From Enoplolaimus lenunculus (Eukaryota; Nematoda; Enoplea; Enoplida; Thoracostomopsidae): a DNA stretch of 64,000 nucleotides. The stretch lies in contig JASANG010003930.1 of NCBI GenBank assembly GCA_030248215.1, positions 186,001-250,000 of the forward strand, read 5' to 3'. Each line of letters starts with the position of its first letter. Positions within the stretch are counted from its first letter, which is position 1. The notes under the pieces were generated by a model. The model searched no databases. It had not been told where the DNA came from and saw only the letters and a program-made list of their open reading frames with translations. This document shows positions 45,780-56,337 of the stretch, in pieces. A program made the position numbers and the translations under genes.

Positions 45780-48046
45780 ATGCAATATTATCATTTTTAC
45801 CACGGCTCATATAGTTAAGAGCCGTGCTACAATCATCATGCCTTTAGGGCAAAACTGTACAGCACGTAGCTGTGACTTAAATGTGCCGAACAGTTATGCC
45901 GCATGGTATGGCAGTTAACGAATGAAAACAAACAAATTTGACATAACATTAAAATATAACCCACACCATGTTAATTCTTTAAAAAAATTTTAACACACCA
46001 TGCACAAGTTTTTTTAAGCACCACAGTTTTTAATGCTAGTTCAGACCCGTAACCAGCTCGGATGAAGTAAAATCCCCCTAATACATCCAGCAATGTTTTC
46101 CCTAAGGATATGATCTCAAGTTTTTAACTCTCTGCTGATTTCTAGTACTCAGAGTTATGCTGTGCAATGGGGCCAAGCTGAAATTTAACTTTCTTTGCAG
46201 GATGGAAATTTTAAAGGAGTAATTGCGCCTGTGTCCTTGCTTCTAATAGAAACTACTTTATCTCTCCCGGTTGTTGCCAAAAATAGGGCAAAAAAGGATG
46301 CTTAACCGCTCTTTTACATTATTTGCGGTGGGGCAAAAATTTCAGGGTCGCAACCATGCGACCGTACATTTTGTTGTCCTCCTAGCATATGCATCTAAGT
46401 TGAACTGAACGTATTTCTTTGGGGCACCAAGGTGTTATGGACCTCGGTCCTAATCTGTTTTAAATTTCCCACGGTCGCTCCCCTTGCTTGGTTCACGTTA
46501 AACACACATCGCCGTGTTTTTTTCAGCAACCTAGCTTATTGCTTCCTCGTTTTTTCCGGTTTTTGGCTATCTTTAGTTTCCCTTTCTTTTTTCTTTCCTT
46601 CCAATTACGCTGCTACGCAGCTTTTTTAGCTAGATAATCGAACTAGCTTTCATGTGCAGTTATCAAATTTTGCACGTTTTGCTCACATTCTTTGTCGTGC
46701 TCAGTGTTTAGTCTGGTCAACCCGGTTCCACAGTACTTGCGGATAGTTCGCCTACATCAGGCGAACGCTTACACAGGCCTAGATTATTTGTGTAGTTGTG
46801 TTATAGGACTGTAGCAACAGTACGTAAGTCTGTAACTCGACTTACAATGTTGTAGCCTGATTGTAAATTTTCAGGTACTTTCGAAGCGCTATTTGGATTT
46901 ATAGTCTAAATCGCGTACAGTAGTACAAGCGGGCACCGTGAGATCTGCTTGTTACTATAATTTTAGCCAATTTTTCGACGCGCGCACTGCAGTGTTCGCA
47001 CAAATTGTGCTCGCACAATTTACTGCGCGAGATGCCGCCTCACGCCGGCGACCCGAGTCATGGCTGACCAAGTCCAAGCGCATGAGCTCTTAGCATCGTG
47101 ACGCCAAATGTGTATGCTTATTAGGTGTGCGACGGTTTGCCGCAGCGCTACATCTAAAATGCTTAGCTTTACCCTGCGGCTTCAGCTAGTCATCGTACCG
47201 TAAGTTTGAGCCGATCGCCCTTGATAATTACAAACGCTGGATAAGCCTGGTAAGTGGTAATTGCATATGCCTGAGGATACGCGACACCTCACGTTCGATG
47301 ACTTTCAGATGGTCCTACACCTGCCACGGGCCTAGATGTTCTGCCGTATGAACTTGCTAAACTTTCCATCATAAGTCAAAGGTTGCCGAGGGTAGGCAGC
47401 ATTCCAAACTTTTAGACTTATCGAAATGGGTATGAGCATACATGTTGGCACAGATCACTATACATAACTCTAAAAATACTAAATTTTGTCGTAAATTTTC
47501 CCCTTTGTTGAAAGGTGGAAACTTGATTTGATCCGCAGGCTTGGTATGCAAGAGAGTGGTGCTGATAGCCATTTTAGAAGTGGCGTGTCGGGAGTTCTAA
47601 ACAGGATTTGTGGTTTTGTTGATATATCAAAAATGAAATTAATCAGAAGTTATGTTCCGAAACAAACAATACATATTCTGCAAAAAATGTTGCATCAAAG
47701 AGAAACAGAGAAATCTCAAATAGGTGTAACAATAACTTTATAAGATCAAAGAAGTATATAGTAGCAGAGGATCATGTATAGAACATGGCCGAAATATATA
47801 TAGTGTTGCAGATTTTTTATTTTTTGCAAACACAACTGATGCAAATATTCAGGGGACTTCTAAAATTTCAAAGAAAATATAGCGGATACTCAAATTCTCG
47901 TGAGATTTAGGATGAATTTCGACATTTTTATTAAATTGAATCGAACAATGCAGCATATTAACCCTCAATGGCCCGACAGTCTACATATGTAGACATAACC
48001 AGTTCGACAATTGAGTCGGCAGGGCTATAGTAACATTTTTATTTCT
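45780..48046. other. Gene-free DNA, with a GC-richer patch
   Basis: No supported gene. The patch at about 46.68-47.34 kb has distinctly higher GC than its surroundings, with many CG dinucleotides, but no frame or motif is recognisable. It could be an old transposon or LTR fragment. Confidence 0.4.
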
Positions 48047-48250
48047 TCAATATTAAAAAAAAACAAACACCTACCCGACAGAACAACCCCAAAAATTTCA
48101 CAAACAAAGACAAACAAAAAAAAAAACCCCCACCAACCACCCACCACAACCCCAACAAAAAAAAAAAAAACAATAAAAAAAAACCCAAAAAAAAAAAAAA
48201 AAAAAATTCAAAAAAAAAAAACAAAACAAAAAAACCAAAAAAAAACAAAT
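48047..48250 (+). repeat. Low-complexity A/C-only tract
   Basis: About 200 bp in which the plus strand is almost entirely A and C (runs of A broken by CC, CACC and AACCC), with hardly any G or T. No fixed unit. It may be real simple sequence or an assembly artefact. Confidence 0.8.
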
Positions 48251-48384
48251 TAATGAAAAACAGTGCCTATTAAATTATTTAGAACTAACTTTGAGCATAA
48301 AAACGGAATTTTCGGTATCGCTACAACAGAAACGGGCTCATGTACTGAAGAGGTCCTTCTAAAATCCGAGGATATGTATTACTC

Positions 48385-48985
48385 GGGAAATTGCGATTTC
48401 GGGCGCAACCTTTTTCGCTCGGGATTTTGGAAATCGAAATCTTGGAAAATTGGAATATCCCGGGAAATTGGATATACCGGGAAAATGGGATTTTGGAAAA
48501 CTCGGATATTACCCGGCAAATTGGTATTTTGAAAAATTAGGATTCTCCGGGAAATTGCGATTTCGGGCGCGCCTTTTTTCGCTCAGGATATTGGAAAGTT
48601 GGGATTTTGGGAAATTGAGATATTATACGGGAAATTGGGATTTTGAGAAATTGAGATATTACATGGGAAATTGGGATTTTGAGAAATTCGGATATTACTC
48701 GGGAAAATTGGATTAAGAGAAATTGTGATTTTGCCGACGAAGGAAATTGCGATTTTCGGCCCAATCTTTTTAGCCTGGGATTTTCGGAAGTTTGGACATC
48801 ACCCGGGGAATTGAGATTTTAACAAGTTCGGATATTACGCGCAAAACTGAGATTCTGCCGATGCCGATAAATTGCGATTTTCGGCGCAACCTTTTTCGCT
48901 CGCTAATTTAGTAAATTTAACTGTTTACCCAGGAAATTGGACTTTGGGAAATTCGGATATTATCCATGAAAATAGGACTATCTAA
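48385..48985 (+). repeat. Minisatellite, GGGAAATTGGGATTTTGG type
   Basis: Irregular tandem repetition of phrases such as GGGAAATTGGGATTTTG, GAAATTCGGATATTAC and CGGGCGCAACCTTTTTCGCT. Unit length varies between about 30 and 60 bp as phrases are shuffled. A remnant lies at about 49370-49430. Confidence 0.8.
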
Positions 48986-49430
48986 AAATATAATTTTGGT
49001 AACCCTAACTTTACGGGTGGGGTAAAATCGTGCGTTTGTATTATAATTTAAACCGGAATTTTATTTTGCGTTGCTCATATATTTTAATTGATATATTGAG
49101 TTTTTAAGTTAAAAAATTGGGCAACCCTCCCAATACGAAATCGTGGCAACGCCCCTGGTCGGAATGCACTCCTTGTAATATCATTTTTACGGCTTAGGTG
49201 TTTGAAACTGTTTTTGATAGACAATAACAATGTTTATTTCAATTTCAACATAAATGAAAATTGCCTAGTGTGAGGGTTTATGGAGCATAAGCGGAGGTTT
49301 GTGGGTCGACGCCCTATGAAAATGTAATTGAAGAAAATATTTGCGATCGAGTTTTGCGATTTTGTAAAATTAGGATATTCCCAGGGAACTTAGGATTTTG
49401 GGAAATTGGGATATTACCCTGGAAATTGGG

Positions 49431-51205
49431 AAGAACCTATTCTATACATGGGCCCCGAAACGGATACCAATTTTGCTGAAACGGATATGCGATTGCAATG
49501 GCAATATTCACTATTCAGCAGACTTTCAAATTTTTTGCGCGATTTAGGATGTATTTCGTCATTTTTATTTTAAATCAAACAATAGTAGTGTATCAGTGTC
49601 ACTGGCTGTTGAATATATTAAAACTGAACACCCAATAAAACTAGGGGCCAAGAATTAATTTTTGGAGGGGATAAAATTAATTTTACTAGATTTACAAGCG
49701 AGACAAATCATTTCTGTGAGAAGCTGAGACTTCGTTCCGGGCACCCCTCTGCGCACGGCCGCGCAGCTGCTGTAGTTTGTGCTTAAAATGTATTGCTTAA
49801 TATAACAGGAGCTGCACACGTTTGACAATGCTGTCACTGGCAGTTAAACATATTAAATTCCACAACCGCTAGAGGTGAAGAAATAATTTTTGCTGGAGCA
49901 TGCAATTGATGTCATCGCATTCGGCGGGATATAGTTTTAAGAGGGTTAATTTTTTGGCTCGGCTCAACCCCCCCACTCTATGAAGATCGGCCACACTATA
50001 GCGGTGCAGTCTGTCTTGCGCAATTTATAGATACAGACCTATAGGTCCATTATTGTTGCTTCCGTTGGACTGCTGCGAAGTAAAGCTTATGGTTTAGATG
50101 ACTTTTTGCTTAATCTTAGATTTCCGTTTAGGCTTAGAATTACGCTTAGGTTTAAGAGGCCAGGCTTATTAAGGGGCCAATTAGTTACTTAAAAAATTAA
50201 GCGTAGTGTTGGAACTACACAAAGACTAGGTACTTATGTTTACGTTCAAATCCGTTCGGCATTTGGAAATTGTTGTTCAACTGCTACTGAAATGCTTTGC
50301 CTTTTGGTTCCATAGAACCCGCTTTGGTCAAGTTAAATTCATTGCACTGCATAGTTTACTGCATTGCATGCAATTAAAGAATTTGCGCAGTGAATCCTAT
50401 GTTTTGTCTTTCGAAACTTGCAAGTTATTGTTGAAATATTTGTGTGATTCCAAGCAATATTTTTCATCTGACAGTTGTTAAAACGATTGGTTTGTTTTAT
50501 ACCAGTACAATTATGCAGACATAGTTATCAATTAGGAACAAACGGTACTTTTAAAATATATTATGTAAAGGAAGAAATTTTACGTATCAAGCTGAATTAA
50601 CTAGTGCGCCAATTAGCTTTTGCTTCTTATTCAATCTAAGAAAATTTTATGGTACTGAATGGCAGAATCATTGATTTAGCAGTTATAAAAAGTTTGAACA
50701 TGAAATGTCAGACATATTGCATTGCAGATCTCGCATTTTCGCGAAAATGTCAACTTGTTTTGCACCTTGCAATATGAATCTTGGGATGTAAAAATTACAG
50801 GGCAGTCAGCGTGAGTGGTTATTTTTTGAGTAATGCACCCTGCTCTATGCGCCGATTATTTGTTCCAGGGAATGGGTGTTTCAGAATTAAAAAACTGAAT
50901 CTCGATTATCGTTTTAAAATATCGATCTAAAAATACTTTTAATCTAAATTTTACAGGAAACTATGCAAATCTTGGAATTTGACATTTTGCGAAAAGGTTA
51001 GTTATGGGGTATAAAACGGGATCTTGCAAATGATAGAATGGTCATTGTTGGTTGTCGCAGGCTGTAAAGTGACTCTAAGCGCAAGTGTTGGTGAATTGGC
51101 TCTAATTTTTTTGTTTTCCGAAATTTACGTTTTTGTGTGTTACATTCCGGACGGAACGCTGCCCCTATTTTTAATAATAATAATAATAATAACAATAATA
51201 ATAAC

Positions 51206-51249
<44 letters not shown>

Positions 51250-52073
51250 TAATCGTATTTATCAAGTTTAGTGTTGTAACATTTGGATATCCCACGGTTG
51301 TAAAAGATTTTAGTTACGCGCCTAGACGCTAAGTGATTTAACAGATGATGCTGATCAAATATCGCAACGTGTCCGTTTAGGAACTGATACAGCTTGGCCA
51401 TCTCGGTTTAACGAAGAGATTTACATGGTTCTGACTTTAAGACTTGAACCGAGAATTTTGACACTTACTGCAACGGTAGAGTAATAACCCAGCTAAATAC
51501 GACCGAATGGGCCATGTATCATGATGCTGTCTTTAGACCAGCGATGTCAGTTAGCGGGTGTAAGCGTTTCAGCCTAAACAGTATTAAGCTCGCATGTCGT
51601 ACCTTATCCGAACATGGATAAGTCGCATTTGACCGCTGCGTAATTAATAGATTTTTCCGTGAATTACGGCCACCTAGTGCTAAATTGGCGCAGCGCTGGG
51701 ACATACAGTCAGTATTGTGCGAGTAAACAGTGGGCGTTAACCAACTGAATGCGTTAAAATCGGGGGCAGAGACCATGCAGACGTTGGCTCGGGGGTTCAG
51801 CTATTAGTTGATAACCAAAAACAGTAGCCCTTGCGTATTAAGTATAACGGTTTTACACCTACGTTTTCGCTCCAAACTTGTTTCTGGCACTGTCTTCCGT
51901 GGGACTGCCGTGGAGCAATCTTACGCTTGACTTAGGTTTAGGAATACGAGCAAACGGCTTTTACAGTTTAATTGTAATATTTAAAAATCTTTGGGGGGAA
52001 CGTTTTCAGACTATATTTTACTGGACCGCTGCGGGTTTTACAGTGTTAGAGCGTTAGTCAAAGTATTGAAAAC
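49431..52073. other. Gene-free DNA
   Basis: Contains a degenerate telomere-like tract at about 50100-50175 (GTTTAGGCTTAGAATTACGC) and an (AAT)n microsatellite at 51173-51255. Other sequence is unassigned; no gene is supported. Confidence 0.5.
51173..51255 (+). repeat. (AAT)n microsatellite
   Basis: About 80 bp of AAT/ATA repeats with occasional AAC interruptions. Confidence 0.95.
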
Positions 52074-52081
52074 GCTGCTTT

Positions 52082-52488
52082 CAGGGTGCAACCGGAATTA
52101 TAAAATACCGGAACCGGAACTAGAAAGTTAAAAAATACCGGAACGGGAAAATACAAAATATTTGTGACCAAAAAATTCATTTTTAAGCGCTATTTTATCG
52201 ATTTTAATGCAGTGAACACCCCATTTAGAATGCCAAAACACTGAAACAAATGCAGTAGGTGGAAACATAATAAATTATGGAGTGTGGCTGGCAATACACG
52301 CTAGGACAATTTTGGATAAATAAGTTCGAATAATATACCAATTTTTCTTAAATTTTCGAATGAGAAATAATTTTCAATACCGAAAATACCGGAAAATTCC
52401 GGTGAAAAAATACCGGATTTCTTACAGGAACCGGATAGTGAAAAATTCCGGATTTCCCTACCGGAATCGGAATTCCGGTTGCACTCTG
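52082..52488. mobile_element. hAT-like CCGG-rich MITE, exact 8 bp duplication
   Basis: The ends CAGGGTGCAACCGGAATT and AATTCCGGTTGCACTCTG are flanked by an exact 8 bp repeat gctgcttt (52074-52081, 52489-52496). Subterminal runs of CCGGAACCGGAA lie inside. Inverted relative to the copy at 17157. This is the clearest evidence that the family belongs to hAT. Confidence 0.88.
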
Positions 52489-53269
52489 GCTGCTTTATTC
52501 TGAATAAATGTTTTTTGGCGACAGAAAGTTGATATCAGACAATGAATTGGGCTATTTGCGCGATTTTCTCGAAGCTAAAAGCATAAAAATGAATTTATTG
52601 AAATAGGCATATTTCAAACTAAAATCTATAATTACACCGTAAAACCAAACCCTAAATCGTATCTTAAGGAAATAGTTGGCTCCACCTAGTCTTTCGTACG
52701 ACTTAAGTTTGGCTCAGGCGTTGCTAGAATGAGTATAAGTATAAATCTAAGCTATGGCGGCTGTGTTCGTAATGTAATCTTACCTGGGGCCCTCGGTGCT
52801 GGCTACTATTCCGAGTAACGACATAGCTATAATATGTTAGCATCCAATATGGGTGTCTCGGACATATTTTTGTTGTTGTTGTTAGTTATTGTTCAAAGGC
52901 TGTCGTGTGTCCGGATATGGTTTGCATAGTCAGGCGGACACTAACTTGTGGTGGTCGGTTGGTATGCAAATTAGATCAGGACACTAACCAGGTACCCAGG
53001 ACCGGAACCTATAACTTAGCTTGGGTATCAACAATCGGTTGTGATCTTCAACGTTTCTTTTGAGTTGAATTTTCATATAGTTATCGGATTGAGTGTGTTT
53101 TGCGGAGTCTGTTGGAAATTTTGAGAATTTATTGGGATAAGATTGTCATGGAAAAGTCCGATGTGAAGGAAACCGGGTGTGTATTGTTATCTTGGGTTTG
53201 CACATAGCGCATTTAAATTTCACAGCGCATGGTGGTGTTGTTTTATGGAGTAATTGGGGAATTTGGTGA

Positions 53270-53880
53270 AAAACCGCATATATGATATGATATTCAAAGA
53301 CAGGACAAACAACAACAAAAAACAATTTGGAATATCATATGATATTCCAAATAAACGCATATATGATATGATATTCAAGACGGATTTGGAGTATCATCTT
53401 ATGTAGTTTAAGACGTATACAATCCGCTAAAATTTTGAATATTCCCTCCCAAATTCGAATTTTTCTGCCAAAATTTGAATTTTCCCGCCAAATTTTGAAT
53501 TTTTGCGCCAAAATTTGAATTTTCCCACCTGAATTTGAATTTGCCGCCAAAATTTGAATTTTCAACCAAAATCTTAATTTTCCAGCCAAAATTTGAATTT
53601 CCCGCCAAAATTTGAATTTCCCGCCAAAATGTGAATTTCCCACCAAATTTTTAATTTTCCTGTCTAAATTTGAATTTGCCGCCAAAATTTGAATTTTCCC
53701 GTCAAAATTTGAATTTCCCGCCAAAATTTGAATTTCCCACCAAAATTTTAATTTCCCGCCAATTACATGTCGATTAGTATCATATGATATTCCCAAACCT
53801 AGTTATGCAGCTGACTCAGTAGACATTTTCAAAATGATCATATGATATTGACAGACAACCTAGGGAATATCATATGATAT
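53270..53880. repeat. ATATCATATGATAT palindromes around a minisatellite
   Basis: The motif GAATATCATATGATATTC or close variants recurs at about 53290, 53329, 53369, 53780, 53838 and 53866. The copy at 53325-53352 is a perfect 28 bp palindrome. Between the groups (about 53440-53762) lies a tandem array of an AATTTGAATTTCCCGCCAA-like unit of about 18-20 bp. Confidence 0.85.
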
Positions 53881-54036
53881 TGAAAGAAAAAAACGTGACC
53901 GATACGTGATGTTAGCAGACACCCACTGTTTTTTGAAAATCATATTGGGTTACATCGCAGACAAAATGTTACCCAATATATACAACGTTACAAAACGTGG
54001 CCCAGCTGCACCATTTATAACGTGAACCTCGCATAA
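53881..54036 (-). repeat. GGTTCACGTTA-type element end
   Basis: TTATAACGTGAACCTCGC near 54016-54033 is the reverse complement of the terminus at 10.43 kb (shared GGTTCACGTTATA and nearby GCAGC). It is probably the right end of an element that includes the palindromes and minisatellite to its left; the opposite end was not identified. Confidence 0.45.
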
Positions 54037-54887
54037 CTGTGTTTGTTTTGCTATTCTGCACGAAAATTGGCCATTCAAACAGCGTGGCCTGATCGGAAGC
54101 TTGGTGTCACACTAACGGGGCTTAAGTAGAATACACAGCTATTGAAAATCAGGCGGAAATTGCTGTAGTTATTGGCTTTGTGGGCTTGTGGTTGGATTAA
54201 ACAGAACCTAGGCAGATATTTCGGGTCAGGCTTCGCCAATTGGGACATATATCTTGTGTCGTAATTGCGTTGTTGAATAAATAGGTGTTTTATATCGGTA
54301 TTCGGTTTTAGTGCAATAAACAAACGGCCGCGTTAATACTGAATCAGAGCAATAAGCGCACATTGGGATAAAACGGAGTTGTGGTTTGGGGGTTATAAGA
54401 CCAGTTAATCACAAGCTTTATCACAGTAATCTTAGTAACTTGTTTTAAAGTTTGCGTGATTGTAATAACCTTTTCCTAAAGTTTGGTGAGCCATGTATTT
54501 GAGTCAGAGTTGCTAGTTATGATGGAGAATATTGTCGATTCAAAGATTGACCCATGTTAGTTTTAGGAGCGTCCAGGTGTCTGGTGGGTCTATAAAAGAG
54601 CAGGTTCAGATTCTAGATTACATTTTTTGCTTAGGCTTAGGGCTTAGGCTCAGGAACACATTTCTGCAACCGTTAGGCTTCGGTTTAAGCTAGAAATTCG
54701 CATAATCTACTGTTTACGCCCCTTAATGTAAAAATTTTCAGTTAGTATCTACAACCCTGTAACTCATAGAGTATACAAGTAATATATGAGCAACACAGAC
54801 ACTGTGAGCAGTGTTTAACAATTCTTACAAAGATGTGCAATGCAGATTCTCTACAAGACGTGAGAGCCCCCTCGGGCTCGAGCGTCA
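54037..54887. other. Unassigned DNA with telomere-like repeat
   Basis: At about 54550-54720 a relative of the 12805 repeat occurs (CCCATGTTAGTTTTAGGAGC) with the core GCTTAGGCTTAGGGCTTAGG, the best TTAGGC run in the window. No gene is supported. Confidence 0.5.
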
Positions 54888-54960
54888 AGTTCCTATAGCT
54901 GAGTGGTCATCGTAAACGCCTCCCCCCGAGAGATTCAAGATCAAATCTTACATTGAAAGT
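54888..54960 (+). repeat. tRNA-like remnant (SINE head or pseudo-tRNA)
   Basis: A polymerase III A box (TAGCTGAGTGG, 54896-54906) is followed about 42 bp later by a B-box-like AGATCAAATCT. The spacing fits a tRNA, but stems are poor, so it is not called as a functional tRNA. Confidence 0.4.
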
Positions 54961-55725
54961 GCATCTCACATGAAATCGAAAATATTCATGTGAGGAAGGG
55001 TTAAAGTAAACATTGGCCCAAAGATTTGAGTAGTGTTTGTTGTATTGTTCGGACCAGAGTTTAGAGTTTGGATTTTGGGCAATTGGTGTTTCCGTACCCG
55101 TTGTTTCCTACATAAGACCCAGCAAATCTTATACGCTGGTTGTCATTCTCATATTTATGTGGTGCGTCAAATTTAAAGTATTTTGAAATCATTGGGAATT
55201 TGCCTTACAAAGTACTCTTAATAAATCTTGACGTAAATATCAGTAATGAAAAACTGCGATTTAAATCCATTTACATCTAATTTTTATCATATATTAAAAT
55301 AACATAATTTCCAGTATTGCTGCAACAGATACAGATGTCAATTCTTTCAGAAACAGATATCCGGGCGCACACGGTCTTTATTCAACAATACATTAAAATT
55401 AAACACATAATAAATAACGGCGTAGCCGGATATACGTTTTCTTTTTTCGTGAAAATTAGTGTCCCTTTCCAATATAGAAACATCAGAAATTCCGTTATTT
55501 TCCTGCTTTTATTTTGTTGTAACTGTAAATCCTTGTCCCTCAGATTTTCAATAAGGCATACATATTGCAACTGTCAGACTTTGACCTAAAAATCAATGTA
55601 TCCGCTAAAACCGGCGAATATTTTCATGCCCGATTTTTATTTTCAACATTACCCATTTCCAATATTTCATCGCTATCCGTTTCCACTATTTATACCACCC
55701 GTTTACACACTGCGAAACATGTATA

Positions 55726-56335
55726 CTGTAGTGCCCTGAATAAGAGGAAGGGCTGATATTTATTTGGCCTCTTCAGAGGGTAACCCTTATTATTCGGTTA
55801 CGGACTGTAACTTATTTTAAATCCCCCTCCGCCACCCATCGTTACTGATATATATCCGGTATCGCAACTGTCCGTTGAATTAAACAATAACTTGAGCGAC
55901 AATGCAAGGTTATACTTAGGAATGTACTTTCAAAACTTAAGTATGCTTTTAAAGATTCGGCTAATGCAAAGAACAATGGCGGAACAGAATTATAAGCATA
56001 TTCATAAGCCTAAACCTAATTGTTAGAATTAAAAGATTCCTAAGCCTAAGCCAAGTAAACAAATAGTCTACAGCTTAAGCTTGCTCTATTCTAGTCCCAC
56101 AGAAAAACTCTCCGCCCCTGATCTTTACATGGGCCAAACATTCGAACTGAAACTTATTTGGTCCTGGAGTCATTTCTGCACTACAATTAAGGACAACTGA
56201 CATTTACTGACTTGTAATTATGGTTTAAGGACTCTATCTGCCTACAGACTCCTATTAGGGATACGGACTCCTATTGATTTGGACTCAAAATGGGGACACC
56301 CTCTTATAATCGCCCTCCTATTCGGGGAACAACAG
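55726..56335 (+). mobile_element. TA-flanked MITE, family 1, copy 7
   Basis: Begins CTGTAGTGCCCTGAATAAGA and ends TATTCGGGGAACAACAG, with TA on both sides (55724-55725, 56336-56337). A second MITE (55959-56135) is inserted in it. Confidence 0.8.
55959..56135. mobile_element. Telomere-motif MITE nested in family 1 MITE
   Basis: Ends GGCTAATGCAAAGAAC and GATCTTTACATGGGCC, flanked by aaagattc/aaacattc (7 of 8). Empty-site sequence is known from the other family 1 copies (AAAGTTTCGAACTC), which confirms the insertion. The interior carries CATAAGCCTAAACCTAA and CCTAAGCCTAAGCC, degenerate nematode telomere hexamers. Confidence 0.8.
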
Positions 56336-56337
56336 TA

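Noticed and set aside
46680-47340. Possible gag start after a GC-rich leader
   Set aside because: The frame following the ATG near 47059 is very short and no retroelement motif follows.
48011-48253. Lys/Pro-rich and Phe-rich frames
   Set aside because: Product of the A/C-only low-complexity tract.
51024-51401. Frames rich in Ile on one strand and Tyr on the other
   Set aside because: Translation of the (AAT)n microsatellite.
53335-53796. 153-residue minus-strand open frame with repeated NSNFGGKF-like peptide
   Set aside because: It is a translation of an 18-20 bp minisatellite; the repeat, not coding selection, keeps it open.
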